64,000 nucleotides of DNA from Cyathus striatus (Eukaryota; Basidiomycota; Agaricomycetes; Agaricales; Nidulariaceae), in the NCBI GenBank assembly GCA_025738555.1, contig JAOVFP010000023.1:310001-374000 (forward strand), read 5' to 3'. Position numbers and translations under genes: made by a program. The notes under the pieces were generated by a model. It made no database searches and had not been told where the DNA came from. It worked only from the letters and a program-made list of their open reading frames with translations. Below, piece after piece: positions 35,409 to 46,669 of the stretch. Numbering within the stretch: position 1 is the first letter of the stretch; every line of letters begins with the position of its first letter.

Positions 35409-36768
35409 CACTAATGCCACCTGTTCCATGCTATTGGGTCTTGGACCTCATGCATCTCCTGAAGCTCAATATTCCTGAGCTACTTTTAAGTCTTTGGTGT
35501 GGAACAATCTCATGTGAATGGACAGATAGTAAATTGGATTGGCCTTGAATGAAACTTACTGGAGATACATGGACAGAGCATGGCAAGGCAATTGCAGACT
35601 GCACACAAAATTTCCCTACATCCTTTAGTCAACCTCCTTGCAACCCAGCAGAGAAGCTTAATAGTGGCTATAAAGCTACAGAATTTTATTGGTATATCTT
35701 TGGCTTGGGTTCTGCACATTTTCATGTTATTTTGCCTTGGGAATATTGGCGTAACTTTTGCTGTCTAACTCATGGTGTGCACATCATCTTACAGTAAACC
35801 ATCTCTGATGAAGAACTTCAAGATGCTCATACCAGCCTGGTCCAGACAGTAGAAGAGTTTGAGGATATTTACTATCAATGCCATGTTGATCAGATTCATT
35901 TTTGTCCTCCATGTATCATACACTCCTTCACCTTGCTCCAGAAGTAGCCTGTGTTGGTTCAGGTTGTTATTCAACTCAGTTTACCATTGAAAGGACTATT
36001 GGTAATCTAGGTGAAGAAGTAAAGCAGCCATCTAATCCCTTTCCAAACCTTTCCCAGTGAGGTTTACATTGAGCTCAAACAAATGCACTTCAAAGCACGT
36101 GTCCTGAATTTAACAAGTCAATTCAGAAGAAAATTCCTCAAGGTGCTTATGATTTAGGCAATGGTTTTACTCTTCATCCAAAGAGAGATTGCTATAAAAC
36201 AGATGTAGAAGGAATTGAGGATGAAGTAATCTCAAGAACTATAGGGCATGCACGAATACAGCACTGGGCAGAATTGCAGCTTCCCAATGGTCAATGGATA
36301 CATTCCATCTGGAAGGAGAAGGCCTATACCAAGCATAGGGTGCATATAGCTAGAAATATTAAGGTAAATTCAATGTACTTTTTTTGTGACTTACATGTTC
36401 TGACATATTATTTGTAGATTAATATCAATGAGAACATAGAGTATGGTGAAGTTCAATTCTATTTTCTTGAACAATTCCCAATGGGTGAGCAAGCCTATGC
36501 TTTGGTGTCCCTCTACTGTCCCCCTGATCCAGTGTTACTGGAAGAATCATTCCATACTATCTGGGCTTGTAGCTACCAAGGTTTGGAAAATCTGCAAGTG
36601 ATCAAAGTGCAGAATATTATTTGCCTTGTCTCAATGCAAGAGCTACCTTTTTTTCTGGTGAGGCAGAGGACTTGTGGTTTGTTGTTGAGAAGCCTGGGAT
36701 GGATGACTTTGACATTGAAATTTTGATGAATGAAGATGAAGATGAAGAAGAAGAGAATGATGAACAAT

Positions 36769-37059
36769 AGTCTTGTAACTGAATTTAATCTTGTCTTTCT
36801 TGTGCTTACTTGAAAATAAAATAATTCTATATATTTTACTGCTGTATATGTATTTTACATGATTTTTTTTCTTACTTTATTGTGTAGTACAAAAGCAGTT
36901 GAAAGCAGACTTAATTTATCTTTGGTAGAGAGGTATAGTGGAGATGCCATGTCAAATATCACATGACATTGTTGTTCTGCTGTCCGAGTCTGTGATGTGA
37001 TTGTTTCTTTCTCCACTCTCTCTCCTCTACTTCAAGACCGGATAGTGATGTTGAAACTT
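36769..37059. other. Plavaka 3' flank, nothing recognised
   Basis: AT-rich run after the transposase stop; may include the transposon end but no inverted repeat was matched. Confidence 0.45.
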
Positions 37060-37380
37060 TGTTAGATATTCAGGGTTGCACAGCTTCTTTGACAGCTGTC
37101 ACTTATCTGTCATACTTGACAGTTCTGTGATTGACAGATATGTGATTGACAGATTGACAGCTGTCAGTTACCTTAGTTACAGGACCTTGGTTGGACTTTG
37201 GTAAACACCCTCAGTATATATATACACTCTGTATCTTGATAGTTGTCAACAAGTTTCCTCCTCATCTTGTATCTGTGTTAGTGTTTGTGTCTGAGTTATT
37301 TGCTCTCTTATCACCCTCTTTGCTCCTTTATTACTCTCTATCCTCTCAATCACCCTCTTTTATTCTTGTTACTTCTGACA
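37060..37380 (+). mobile_element. Family A LTR (copy 10)
   Basis: TGTTAGATATTC...CTTCTGACA. Flanks AACTT and AACCC share only three bases, so the duplication is doubtful. Confidence 0.9.
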
Positions 37381-37419
37381 AACCCGAATATCATTATTCA
37401 ATGCATAATATCACGATGG

Positions 37420-37749
37420 TGTCAGAAGTAACTGTGAGATGTGCAACCAGGACAGTGACCTGCAGGACTGAGAGAGACAATAGAGTCTGAAGTCCAATGT
37501 ACAGTGAGCAAGTATTAGATTGAAGTAGTATGTGTACAGCTTACCTGAAGTCCAATGTACAGTGAGCAAGTGGGGATTGCCACTGTAGGACCTCAGGATT
37601 ATATACTACTAGCTTATCTACCAAAGTCCGAGGGTCTAAGGGTCCAAGGGTCCAACCAAGGTCTAAGGGTCCAACCAAGGTCCCAACCTAGGTCCAGCAC
37701 CTGAGTTTACCTAAGTCTACCTAAGGTTCATTAGTCAGCAGAGAAGTGA
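37420..37749 (-). mobile_element. Family B LTR inserted in a family A remnant (copy 8)
   Basis: TGTCAGAAGTAAC (37420-37432, tip of a family A LTR) is followed by a family B LTR from 37433. The B copy lacks its last 17 bases and ends at GAGAAGTG. The same A-B junction occurs at 44140-44153. Confidence 0.85.
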
Positions 37750-38728
37750 TACACCTTAAAATATTTAATGGTTAAATCTCTTTATTTGTCATATAATATT
37801 AGAACTCAGTATTAGTAATGCACATCACGAGTACAAAAGTTGGGGCGAGTCCTGAGTTGCCAATCAAAGTGTTCTATTTTGAATACATTACTAAGGGAAT
37901 GGGACATCTGAGAGCTGGGGTTGAGTCCTGCACTGCCAGCAGAAATATCTAATTGATATATACTAAAGGAAATACAATCAGATGTGTGTTATCTAATTAC
38001 TAGGGTCCAAAAGACTATGTACATGCACCCAGTACTTGATTGAAACTTAGCCAAGGAACGCGGAACGCGTTCCTGTCACGTGATCAAACGCGAGGCGTTA
38101 GAACCGTTATCTCCGAACCGGTTATTGCGGTTACGCATAGACCGGAGCAAGTCATGTGACTTTGTACTTGGTACTCCGAGAATATCCCGCTGTTTTAATC
38201 TACCACATGGAATTCCACATGTATGGTTGCTCCTGCATGGTCAATATGTTAGAAATATCATTATGTCGTCATATAAAGTATTCTAGAGTAGTTCCTTTCC
38301 ATATATAGGTACTGTACAGTTTTATTTGTAAAAAGATATATAAGGAGGACAGGGAGGAGGAGGAAAAGGAAGCAATCCCAGGAGAAATCCTAGGCTTCTT
38401 CCACTCTAGGAGTGTAATAAATTGGAATATAAACGAATCTGAACAGTACTTGAACCAAGTAATTTCGTATTAGAAGGAATATTTAATCTATAGTTTCCTA
38501 CCTTTATACTAGTTTATACATTATCTGTGTTTTCTCTCCCTTGAACTTTAACAGAATCATCTGTACACTATGGATTCTCAATAGCAATTAGAAAAAATCC
38601 ATAATATCCCACCTGAAAGCCATGCTAGGCCCAAGAAAACACAAGAGTATGATGTATCAAGAAGTGGAAACCACAGAAAATGGCCAAAACTATTAAAAAG
38701 CAAATAACTGTAAGTATATTGGACAGGT
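37750..38728. other. Unassigned; possible Gypsy LTR remnant from 38074
   Basis: From 38074 TGTCACGTGATC begins a CpG-rich, LTR-like stretch (38074-38560) containing CATATATAGG and a purine-rich GGAGGAGGAGG run. 38570-38705 could encode a short Lys-rich peptide (MDSQ*QLEK...). No second LTR seen. Confidence 0.35.
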
Positions 38729-38752
38729 TGTTAGAAGTGATCTGACACTTCT
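38729..38752 (+). mobile_element. 24-base tip of a family B LTR
   Basis: TGTTAGAAGTGATCTGACAC then CTTCT. The rest of the LTR is absent; a breakpoint remnant. Confidence 0.7.
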
Positions 38753-38789
38753 GATGCGCCGAATTTGTGATTTGTATTTAAATACTACC

Positions 38790-39270
38790 TTTACGCATAC
38801 TACACTTTTACACATGTCACACTTTTACATATATTACATTTTGTCATGTATATCACACTTTTACACACAACACACTCTTATATATGTTACACTTTTACAT
38901 ATGTCACATATTCTACACTTGTCACATTTGTCTTATTGGTCATGGCTGCTTCTTGCATTTGCTTGTATGACACTCCTGTCATGTAGTCACATAGGTTACA
39001 TTTTCAAATTCATGTCACACAACATTTGTTACAACCATTATATTCATTACACATGTCATACATCTCTTATGTGTTAATATTACACCTATTACATTCTCAC
39101 ATCTGTCACACTTTACTCATATATCACACATGTCACACCTTGTTCACATATAACATCTGTATCATACCTTCATGTTCTTTGCAACTGTTATATTAGTCAC
39201 ACATATCACATATCCCAACACATCACATTTATTCACATTTTGTTCACATATCACATATCTCTCATTTGTA
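38790..39270 (+). repeat. CACATTTTACAC-type degenerate repeat
   Basis: Dense phrases ACACTTTTACACATGTCAC and relatives; related to the arms of the foldback-like elements but without an inverted partner here. Confidence 0.6.
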
Positions 39271-39883
39271 ATATTGTACCATTTAAATCAGTTTGAAATA
39301 GGCAAAATTTTGACATCATTTGATGCTTTCTGACATGTGACTGTCAAATTATTAAAATAGTATAGGATTTATCGCAAGTTGCAATTTCACAGTATTATGT
39401 TAGTCAGACATCTCATATATGTCACATTTTATGTTTCAAAATCTGATGGTGAATGTGATGAAATGATTACACAGCAGATATTTGCAATTCTGTAACAATG
39501 AAAATTGAACAGTAGTGGGCACTGTTAAAAGGGACACAAGAAATTATATAGCCCATTAGTCAGTCAAAAAAAATCATCTAATTGGCTGATGGAAAGTGTG
39601 ACAAAGATATAAGTGATATGACAATGGAAGTAATAATTAAATGGAAGATATAGATAAGACAATATAACCAGACCAGGTTGCTGAACATGTAATGAAGATA
39701 CATACAGAGCATATATTAAGATTAGTTAGACAAAATTAGAATCTAAGTACAGTTATGTCTACTATAAAATCAGACTGACTTATTAAAACATAACATTGTG
39801 ATTTCAGTCTAGTGCTATAAATGTTGAATTCAACCAAACACAGGTAAACAGTGATAGAAAATGTGATTTTATCAGTATATTGC
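39271..39883. other. No gene recognised
   Basis: AT-rich, no supported feature. Confidence 0.5.
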
Positions 39884-40445
39884 TGTTAGATATTCTGGAT
39901 TGCACAGCTTCTTTGACAGCTGTCACTTGTCACCTGTCATACTTGACAATTCTGTGATTGACAGATCCTTGATTGACAGTTCTGTGATTGACAGATATGT
40001 GATTGACAGATTGACAGCTGTCAGTTACCTTAGTTACATGGACCTTGGTTGGGACTTTGGTAGACAGCCTTAGTATATAAACACTCTGTAACTTGGTAGT
40101 AGTTAACAAGTTTTCTCCCCATCTTGTGTCTGTGTCAGTGTTTGTGTCTGAGTTATTTGCTCCCTTATCACCTTCCTTGCTCTCTATTATTCTCTATTCT
40201 CTCTCCATCCACCCCCTCTATTCTTGTTACTTCTGACAGGTTATGGGCCCTGCCTTTTAATCTTTGCCACAACATATTACCACTGCTACTTCCCTCTTTT
40301 TTCAACCACAATACTTGTGTTGCTTCTGGTTGTATGCTAGTGGTGCAGCAGAAAAAGGCAGGAAATTTTCAGTTGCCTCTGTTTGCCACCTAGTTGGATG
40401 CTGCAACCAGCACTACCTAGCTGTGCTGAGACTGCTGGTAGCTTA
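39884..40445 (+). mobile_element. Family A LTR with adjoining primer-binding site and leader remnant
   Basis: LTR 39884-40238, followed at once by GGTTATGGGCCC (40239-40250), the same primer-binding site as in the copia element. This shows that family A is also a copia-type LTR. About 200 bases of non-coding leader follow, then a break; no gag or pol remains. Confidence 0.82.
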
Positions 40446-40490
40446 AGCTAATGCTAGTATGAAACATGTGACTATACTTTGTGATGCATT

Positions 40491-40728
40491 TGTTGCATGA
40501 TGATGTATTAGTCATATGACAGGTAGAGTCCCTGAGTATTCCATATATGCCTACCCAGTAATACACAGAGGCTCTTGGCAGGAATAATACACTTGGTCCT
40601 TGGGTATATATAATACAACCCAACTTTCACTTGAACAAGACCATATAGCTCAGTTGGTTAGAACACTCTAAAACTATTAGATAGGTCCCAGGTTCAAACC
40701 CTGGTGTGGTCACTTTGCTATTCTAATA
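40491..40728 (+). mobile_element. tRNA-bearing LTR-like mini-element, family T1 (copy 4)
   Basis: TGTTGCATGATG...ATTCTAATA, flanked by GCATT at 40486-40490 and 40729-40733. Confidence 0.93.
40639..40711 (+). tRNA. tRNA-like segment of T1 copy 4
   Basis: Same acceptor, D- and T-arms as other T1 copies. The D-arm has GAAC in place of GAGC, weakening one pair. Confidence 0.45.
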
Positions 40729-40749
40729 GCATTCTGTAGCACATCAATT

Positions 40750-41042
40750 ACAACACCCAAATATGGTCAGACTTTGACACTCCCACTTGTGTGAAGACAA
40801 AGACCAGAATTTCCAATGTTTGTCTCATGAGAGGGATTTGGTAAAAATGTCAGAGACATTATTATTGGTGGGCATGAAATGGACCACAGCTTAGCTTTTC
40901 CCAACTATATCATCCCTGAGGAAATGGTATTTCCTTTGGATGTGTTTAGTTCAAGCTCAAAATTGAGCATCTTTGGTGAGAATAATAGCTGCTTGGTTGT
41001 CACAGGACAATTTGATGGGTTTTTCAGATCTATAGCTGATGT
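40750..41042 (-). pseudogene. Copia RNase H relic
   Basis: Minus-strand frame KPIKLSCDNQAAIILTKD, then RKYHFLRDDIVG, VHFMPTNNNVSDIFTKSLS. The catalytic DNQ and the final DIFTK are recognisable. In-frame stops present (QF*A and SLS*). Confidence 0.78.
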
Positions 41043-41133
41043 CAAGGTCCCAACCCAGGTCCAAGACCTAAGTTTACCTAGGTCTACCTAAGGTTCATTA
41101 AGTCAGCAGAGAAGTGTCAGATCACTTCTAACA
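41043..41133 (-). mobile_element. Family B LTR fragment
   Basis: Only the U3 terminal part, ending ATCACTTCTAACA. Marks a deletion within the copia relic. Confidence 0.85.
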
Positions 41134-41630
41134 GGTTTGGTACTTGCTTCCCCATCCAATGGCACCACAAGCAGTTATAAATATGAATCTGAAGGTTGAT
41201 TTTGATGTATTGACATCTCCAGCCCAGTCTGCATGTCATGTCCCATTCTATTCCACTAGGGACAAGAACCTTGGAGGAGATATTCTAAGAAGCAGAGTAA
41301 CTCGCACACATTAGTAGGGTGTGTGGAGGTAGTGAATGAGTATGGGAGTAGTGGAATATTGGCTTCAACTTGTGTATTGCACCCCTTGGACTTCTAGTTC
41401 TGTATTTAGAACAAAGCAGAGTAAGTGGCAAAATAGCGGAGTTGGCTCAAGGCCCAAGTGGAAGAAGGGTGTAAATGTAGTTGATTTGAAACTGAAGTCT
41501 ATCTACATTACAGAAGTAGTTTATATAGTAAACTACTTTGTCCAAATGTGTATGGAGTAATGCCCATAGGTATGTGGCATCCTAGGGGTAAGTAAACTCC
41601 ATGAAATGTAGAATATGGTAAACTAGTAGT

Positions 41631-41923
41631 TGTCAGAAGTAACAAGAATAGAGAGGGTGGATGGAGAGAGAATAGAAAATAATAGAGAGCAAGGAAGGTG
41701 ATAAGGGAGCAAATAACTCAGACACAAACACTGACACAGACACAAGATGGGGAGGAAACTTGTTATCAACTACCAAAGTACAAGAGGTTTATATATACAA
41801 GAAAGCACAGCCATGTAACTAAGGTAACTGACAGCTGTCAATCTGTCAATCACAGAACTGTCAAGTATGACAGGTGACAAGTGACAGCTGTCAAAGAAGC
41901 TGTGCAACCCTGAATATCTAACA
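41631..41923 (-). mobile_element. Family A solo LTR (copy 12)
   Basis: Flanked by GTAGT at 41626-41630 and 41924-41928. Confidence 0.93.
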
Positions 41924-42437
41924 GTAGTATGCCTCTAGATTATAGTCATAGGAGAAATGGCCGCAGCCGGAGAACGAGGTAGTAATATTAAAGGGAAGGA
42001 ACAAGTAAACAGTTACAAGTAAATATTAGTAAGTAGAGTTCAATATATAACAAGTATACATAGTCCAGAGAAAACATACTAGAAGCAGAGTAAACCCAGA
42101 GTTGACTCCAATGGTATAGGAATTGTCACGGATATGACACTGCATCAGAATAGCCATGAAAATTGAAGTCTCCCTTGAAATCCATATCTATTGAAATGTC
42201 ATGTCTGTCAAACTGCAGAACCATGTCTGTGGTGGTGTTCATGTATCACAATAATTTTGCAGCTTCCCAATAGTGAGCCTTTGCTAGCATATAACACCAC
42301 ATGACTGTTTATATCTATCTCAAAGATGGTTTCACAATTCCTGTTGGGATTTTCAGTGGTAAGGTTGGATGCAAATTTTCCATGCCACACCTTCCAACAA
42401 CTGTTTTGATGTACTGTAACTGTGAGAGGGATTATGG

Positions 42438-42704
42438 TGTTAGATGTACACACAGAGTGATCTGTAGGACTGAGAGAGACACAAAGGGTCTGAAGTCCAA
42501 AGTACAGTGAGTAAGTAATATTGAGATAGTGAATGTACAAACATACCTGAAGTCCAAAGTACAGTGAACAAGTGGGACTTGTCACTGTAGGACCTCAGGA
42601 TTATATACTGCTAGCTATCTACCAAGGTCTAAAGTCTTTACCAAGATCCCAACCAAGGTCCAAGGTCCATTAGTAAGCAGAGAAGTGTCAGATCACTTCT
42701 AACA
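42438..42704 (-). mobile_element. Divergent family B LTR (subfamily B')
   Basis: Clearly homologous to B (GACTGAGAGAGACACAAAGG, ATCACTTCTAACA) but with many substitutions and a shorter U3. TATGG at 42433-42437 and 42705-42709 is an intact duplication. Confidence 0.88.
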
Positions 42705-43445
42705 TATGGTGCATGCAGGTTGGTCCTGAGTGATTTGGATACTGAGAATGTAAGAGGCTGGTCCCAAATCCTGCATTTTGAAGGCAGATGAGAGTTTTCC
42801 CTTCATGAATTTTTGGGAGTTAGCAGCTAATATGAAATTGTCAACATATACAACAAGGAAACAAATTTCATCCTTCAAGCCTTTGAATATGTATAGGCAT
42901 GTTTCCACATTTGAGCAGAAAAACCCTAGTTCCTTCAGTTTCTTGTCAAGGGTGTGGTTCCAGGTGTGTCCTGCTTGCTTGAGGCTGTAGAGTGATTTAT
43001 TCAGCTTCCAGCAGTGTCCATCTGAAATTGCTACTCCTTTGAAAGGAATTAGGTAGAGTTCCTCTTATAATTCTCCATTTAGATAAGTAGTGGCAACATC
43101 CATTTGATCCAACTTGAGATTGTATTTTATGGCTAGTGCAAGAATTATTCTGATGGACTTGAGATTTACCACTGAGGCAAACACTTCTTTATAGTCCACA
43201 CCATGCCTTTGAGTAAATCCACATGCAACTATGTGCATTTTGTAATATTCAATATTTCCAGTTACATTAAGTTTGATGCACATGACCATTTTGGAGGTGA
43301 TTGGCTTCACTTTGTCTGAGGTTGGGACTATATCATATATGTTGTTGTCAATGAGGCTCTGGAGCTCATTGGTTAGTACAGCTTGCCAATGATATCCATC
43401 AGGACCATTTATGGCTTTGGTTGTATTATCAGGAATGTTATGTCT
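42705..43445 (-). pseudogene. Copia reverse transcriptase relic
   Basis: From NGPDGYHWQAVLTNELQSL through PITSKMVMCIKL, VACGFTQRHGVDYKEVFA, LDQMDVATTYLNGEL, a stop, LNKSLYSLKQAGHTWN, ETCLYIFKG and VYVDNFILAANS. The catalytic YVDD box has become YVDN. One stop after NGEL. It ends where the B' LTR inserted. Confidence 0.85.
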
Positions 43446-43464
43446 GTTAAAACCAGTACTGGAG

Positions 43465-44077
43465 TGTCAAATGTAACAAGAATAAAAGGGGGTAGATGAA
43501 GAGAATAGAGAATAATAGAGGAGCAAAGACTCAAACACTGACACAGACACAGCACAGATGGGGAGGAAACTTGTTATCAACTATCAAATTACAAGGGGTT
43601 TATATATACTAGAAAGCACAGCCATGTAACTAAGGTAACTGACAGCTGTCAATCTGTCAATCACATGTTAGATATTCTGGGTTGCACAGCTTCTTTGACA
43701 GCTGTCACTTGTCACCTGTCATACTTGACAGTTCTGTGATTGACAGATCCTTGATTGACAGTTCTGTGATTGACAGATTGACAGCTGTCAGTTACCTTAG
43801 TTACATGGACCTTGGTTGGGACTTTGGTAGACACACTCAGTATATAAACACTCTGTAACTTGATAGTTGTTAATAAGTTTCCTTCCCATCTTGTGTCTGT
43901 GTCTGTGTTTGTGTCTGAGTCTTTGCTCCACTATCACCCTCTTTGCTCTTCATTATCCTGTATTCTCTCAACTACCCCCTCTTTATTCTTGTTACTTCTC
44001 ACATCACAGAACTGTCAAGTATGACAGGTGACAAGTGACAGCTGTCAAAGAAGCTGTGCAACCCTGAATATCTAACA
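43465..44077 (-). mobile_element. Family A LTR split by another family A LTR
   Basis: Outer copy 43465-43665 plus 44009-44077, duplication TGGAG at 43460-43464 and 44078-44082. The first duplication reads through into the copia relic. Confidence 0.93.
43666..44003 (+). mobile_element. Family A LTR nested in a family A LTR
   Basis: Opposite orientation to its host; duplication TCACA at 43661-43665 and 44004-44008. Confidence 0.93.
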
Positions 44078-44139
44078 TGGAGATCCTGGCAAAGAACATA
44101 TTCTTGAAGGTTTCAGAACCTTGTTGATCAGCATCTATT

Positions 44140-45813
44140 TGTCAGAAGTAACTGTGAGATGTACAACCAGGGCAGTGACCTGCAGGACTGAGAGAGACAC
44201 AATAGGGTCTGAAGTCCAATGTACAGTGAGCAAGTACTGCTGCTGATCTAGATCCTGGTCACTCTAGCGTAAAATGTAAATTGTCCATTCCAGTGTCTAT
44301 TTATCAAACATAAAATGTGTGTGCTGCATTATGTATTTATTTTAGATTCTATCACACTTTGAATCAGAATTTTTAAGGTTCTCTTCAATGTGCTATGAAT
44401 ATTTTTATTCTGAAGTCTCCTGATGATTTTGGTAACCGGAACCTGGTCAGCACATATATAACCCTGACAGGGTCTCGACTAGTATTAATTACTAAGCTTT
44501 GACTAAGCTTAGAACTCATTGATGTCGCTAACGAGTATGTTGTTTTCAGTCTTATTGCCATTGTATAATGTTTCTATTGAAGCTACAGCTTTTGTGCGGA
44601 CTTGCTACAATATTAAGACATAGATACATCTTATTTAAGTTGAATTATTGGCTTCATTTAGTCTGTAACTTAAAATTCTCATCAAATAGACCATAAAGAA
44701 TGACATAAGCCATGCATATTATATCTATGCATACCACTGCAAATAAAATCACAAAAAATCAGATCTATGATGTTCTGTAATGGTTCATGCATATATATCC
44801 ACTTCCAGAAGTCTAGGTCTCTTCAGGCGTGCTGTTCAAGTGGCATATTGATTTTCATATATATGCTCTAAATTGTTATTCTGCTACTACTATACTAAAA
44901 ACTAGCATTACAACCTAAGATATATAGCAATTATTACATTAGAAGATGCTCCATTGAATAAAGGGTGCTCGAAAATAGCTACACAACATTATGTTGTACA
45001 AGAATGGGGATGGAAAATGCAGAGAAATTGTCTTTGAGAAAGTGTGTGAGAATCTGCATGCTAAATTTAGCCAACTTTGATCGGAATCACATACTCATTG
45101 CAACATTTCTCAGTAACCAGACATGCTCTCACCACAAAAATTGAGCATTATATTACTATAATAGCTAACTACAAATATGTGCAAAAAAACTGGGCAGAAA
45201 GTGATTATGAAAGCGACAAGATGAAGATTGACCATGTTCTGGGTATGACCAGGTTCCGGGTAGCTGGCAGTATTAGATTGAAGTAGTATGTGTACAGCTT
45301 ACCTGAAGTCCAATGTACAGTGAGCAAGTGGGGATTGTCACTGTAGGACCTCAGGGTTATATACTACTAGCTTATCTACCAAAGTCCGAGGGTCTAAGGG
45401 TCTAAGGGTCCAAGGGTCCAACCAAGGTCCCAACCCAGGTCTAGTACCTAAGTTTATCTAAGTCTACCTAAGGTTCATTAGTCAGCAGAGAAGTGTCAGA
45501 TCACTTCTAACAGTAACAAAGAATAAAGAGGGTGGTTGAGAGCAAAGAGGATAATAAAAGAGCAAAGAGAGTGGTAAAGGAGCAAGAACTCAAACACAAA
45601 CACTGACACAGATACAGATGGGGAGGAAACTTGTTAACTACTACCAAGTTACAGAGTGTATATATATACTGAGGCTGTCTACCAAAGTCCCAACCAAGGT
45701 CCATGTAACTAAGGTAACTGACAGCTGTCAATCTGTCAATCACAGAACTGTCAAGTATGACAGGTGACAAGTGACAGCTGTCAAAGAAGTTGTGCAACCC
45801 AGAATATCTAACA
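44140..45813 (-). mobile_element. Three-level nest: family A LTR containing a family B LTR containing a 1.03 kb insert
   Basis: Outer A: 44140-44152 and 45509-45813. Inserted B: 44153-45510, with GTAAC at both junctions. The B LTR is in turn split by 44237-45268 with AGTA on both sides. This is a direct record of three successive events. Confidence 0.88.
44237..45268. mobile_element. Unidentified 1,032-base insertion flanked by AGTA
   Basis: Starts CTGCTGCTGATCTAG and ends GGGTAGCTGGC. Left and right ends share CCTGGTCA in inverted sense (44252 and about 45247), a weak terminal inverted repeat. No coding frame over 70 codons. Class unknown. Confidence 0.6.
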
Positions 45814-46665
45814 AAAATACATCTTTTTAATGTGTTATAGTGTGCACAGATCTGCATGGATACACCCACAAATATATCTGGAGAATGCTCAAAATCTGTG
45901 TTGGGCTGTATTTGACTGCATAGAAATATGACTCAGCATTTCTCAGATCTTTACAGACATGCCCCAACCACATCAGGAAACACCGACCTGGCTACCAAGC
46001 CAAGTGCCAAGCTCAGTAACCTATATTGATCATCCGCCAAGCCATATAGATATCTGTAGGCTACATCATATTAAATAGCACACATTGATGCTGGGTAGAG
46101 TTGGGTAGACTATAGAGTACACTATGACAGACATATAGATTTACATACATTAGACAGCTATCTACATATCTCTTTATAGATGTCCTACAATTTTATGTAG
46201 ACTATATAAGTACAGATAGTTTAGCTCCTTCCCTTTCTTGGATCTTGAAAGATCACTACTTATATACTACTATTATACACTGGATATGTAGCCTTTATTA
46301 TTTTAAGAGAAAAGGTAATGTTTACAATTTTTAATACCTTGAATATAGATTGTAATTTATCTATATGTATGTTTTAGTAGCTGTTGCACAATGCTCAGAG
46401 TGCTCTAGTAGTTATCCACAGTACAGTTATATGTTTGGAACAGGGTGTGAGAAGGGGAGAAAGGGGCCGAGCACAATGACTTGACAATGAGTAAGTTGCC
46501 CATTGCCAGTGTGCCAAGTCATCATGTGACTTTGATCATCAGTTACATCTGGCTGTGAAAACAATTTTCAGTCTTGTTTCATCTCTGTTCTTTGTTTCTT
46601 CCCTTTCCCTCTACTTACCTGTCTGTTCTGTCATGTCTTCTTCCCTCATTAATGTTTACATAGAG
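45814..46665. other. No gene recognised
   Basis: AT-rich with TAGACA/CTACATA-like phrases; nothing assignable. Confidence 0.5.
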
Positions 46666-46669
46666 GAGC

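Larger units (their letters stand above)
33338..36768 (+). pseudogene. Plavaka-type transposase (copy 2), nested and decayed
   Basis: Reading order: LGPQLQALCRSPEGSSAMGYQYQ (33370), YDDIFCGSEYLDLHQRAHLTEF (34360), a shift of frame, LPGCFIPGPQKPKNM and FRGLHHLSALQKEN (34430-34515), MPEIDGQVGHHGAKACQMC (34838), GSGHYHLPHNCPSD, NVEDYLRDLA, VPCYWVLDLMHLLKLN (35420), QPSNPFPNLSQ, IGHARIQHWAELQLPNGQ and the acidic tail WFVVEKPGMDD to a stop at 36766-36768. Insertions: foldback-like block 33505-34336, T2 copy 2, family B LTR 35146-35408. The stretch that normally carries the DGAQLY motif between HLTEF and LPGCF is missing, probably removing a catalytic Asp. In-frame TGA at 35546, 36058 and 36070. 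Confidence 0.85.
40745..44139 (-). mobile_element. Relic of a second copia lineage
   Basis: Minus-strand pieces: DADQQGSETFKNMFF at 44125-44085, then reverse transcriptase at 43445-42705, and RNase H at 41040-40750. Interrupted by nested family A LTRs (43465-44077), a divergent B LTR (42438-42704), a family A LTR (41631-41923) and a B fragment (41043-41133). No LTR of its own could be assigned. Confidence 0.78.

Noticed and set aside
37750..38752. Inversion of the 1 kb between the truncated B LTR (ends 37749) and the 24-base B tip at 38729
   Set aside because: The pieces are nearly complementary, but the expected GTAAC flank is not found next to the tip.
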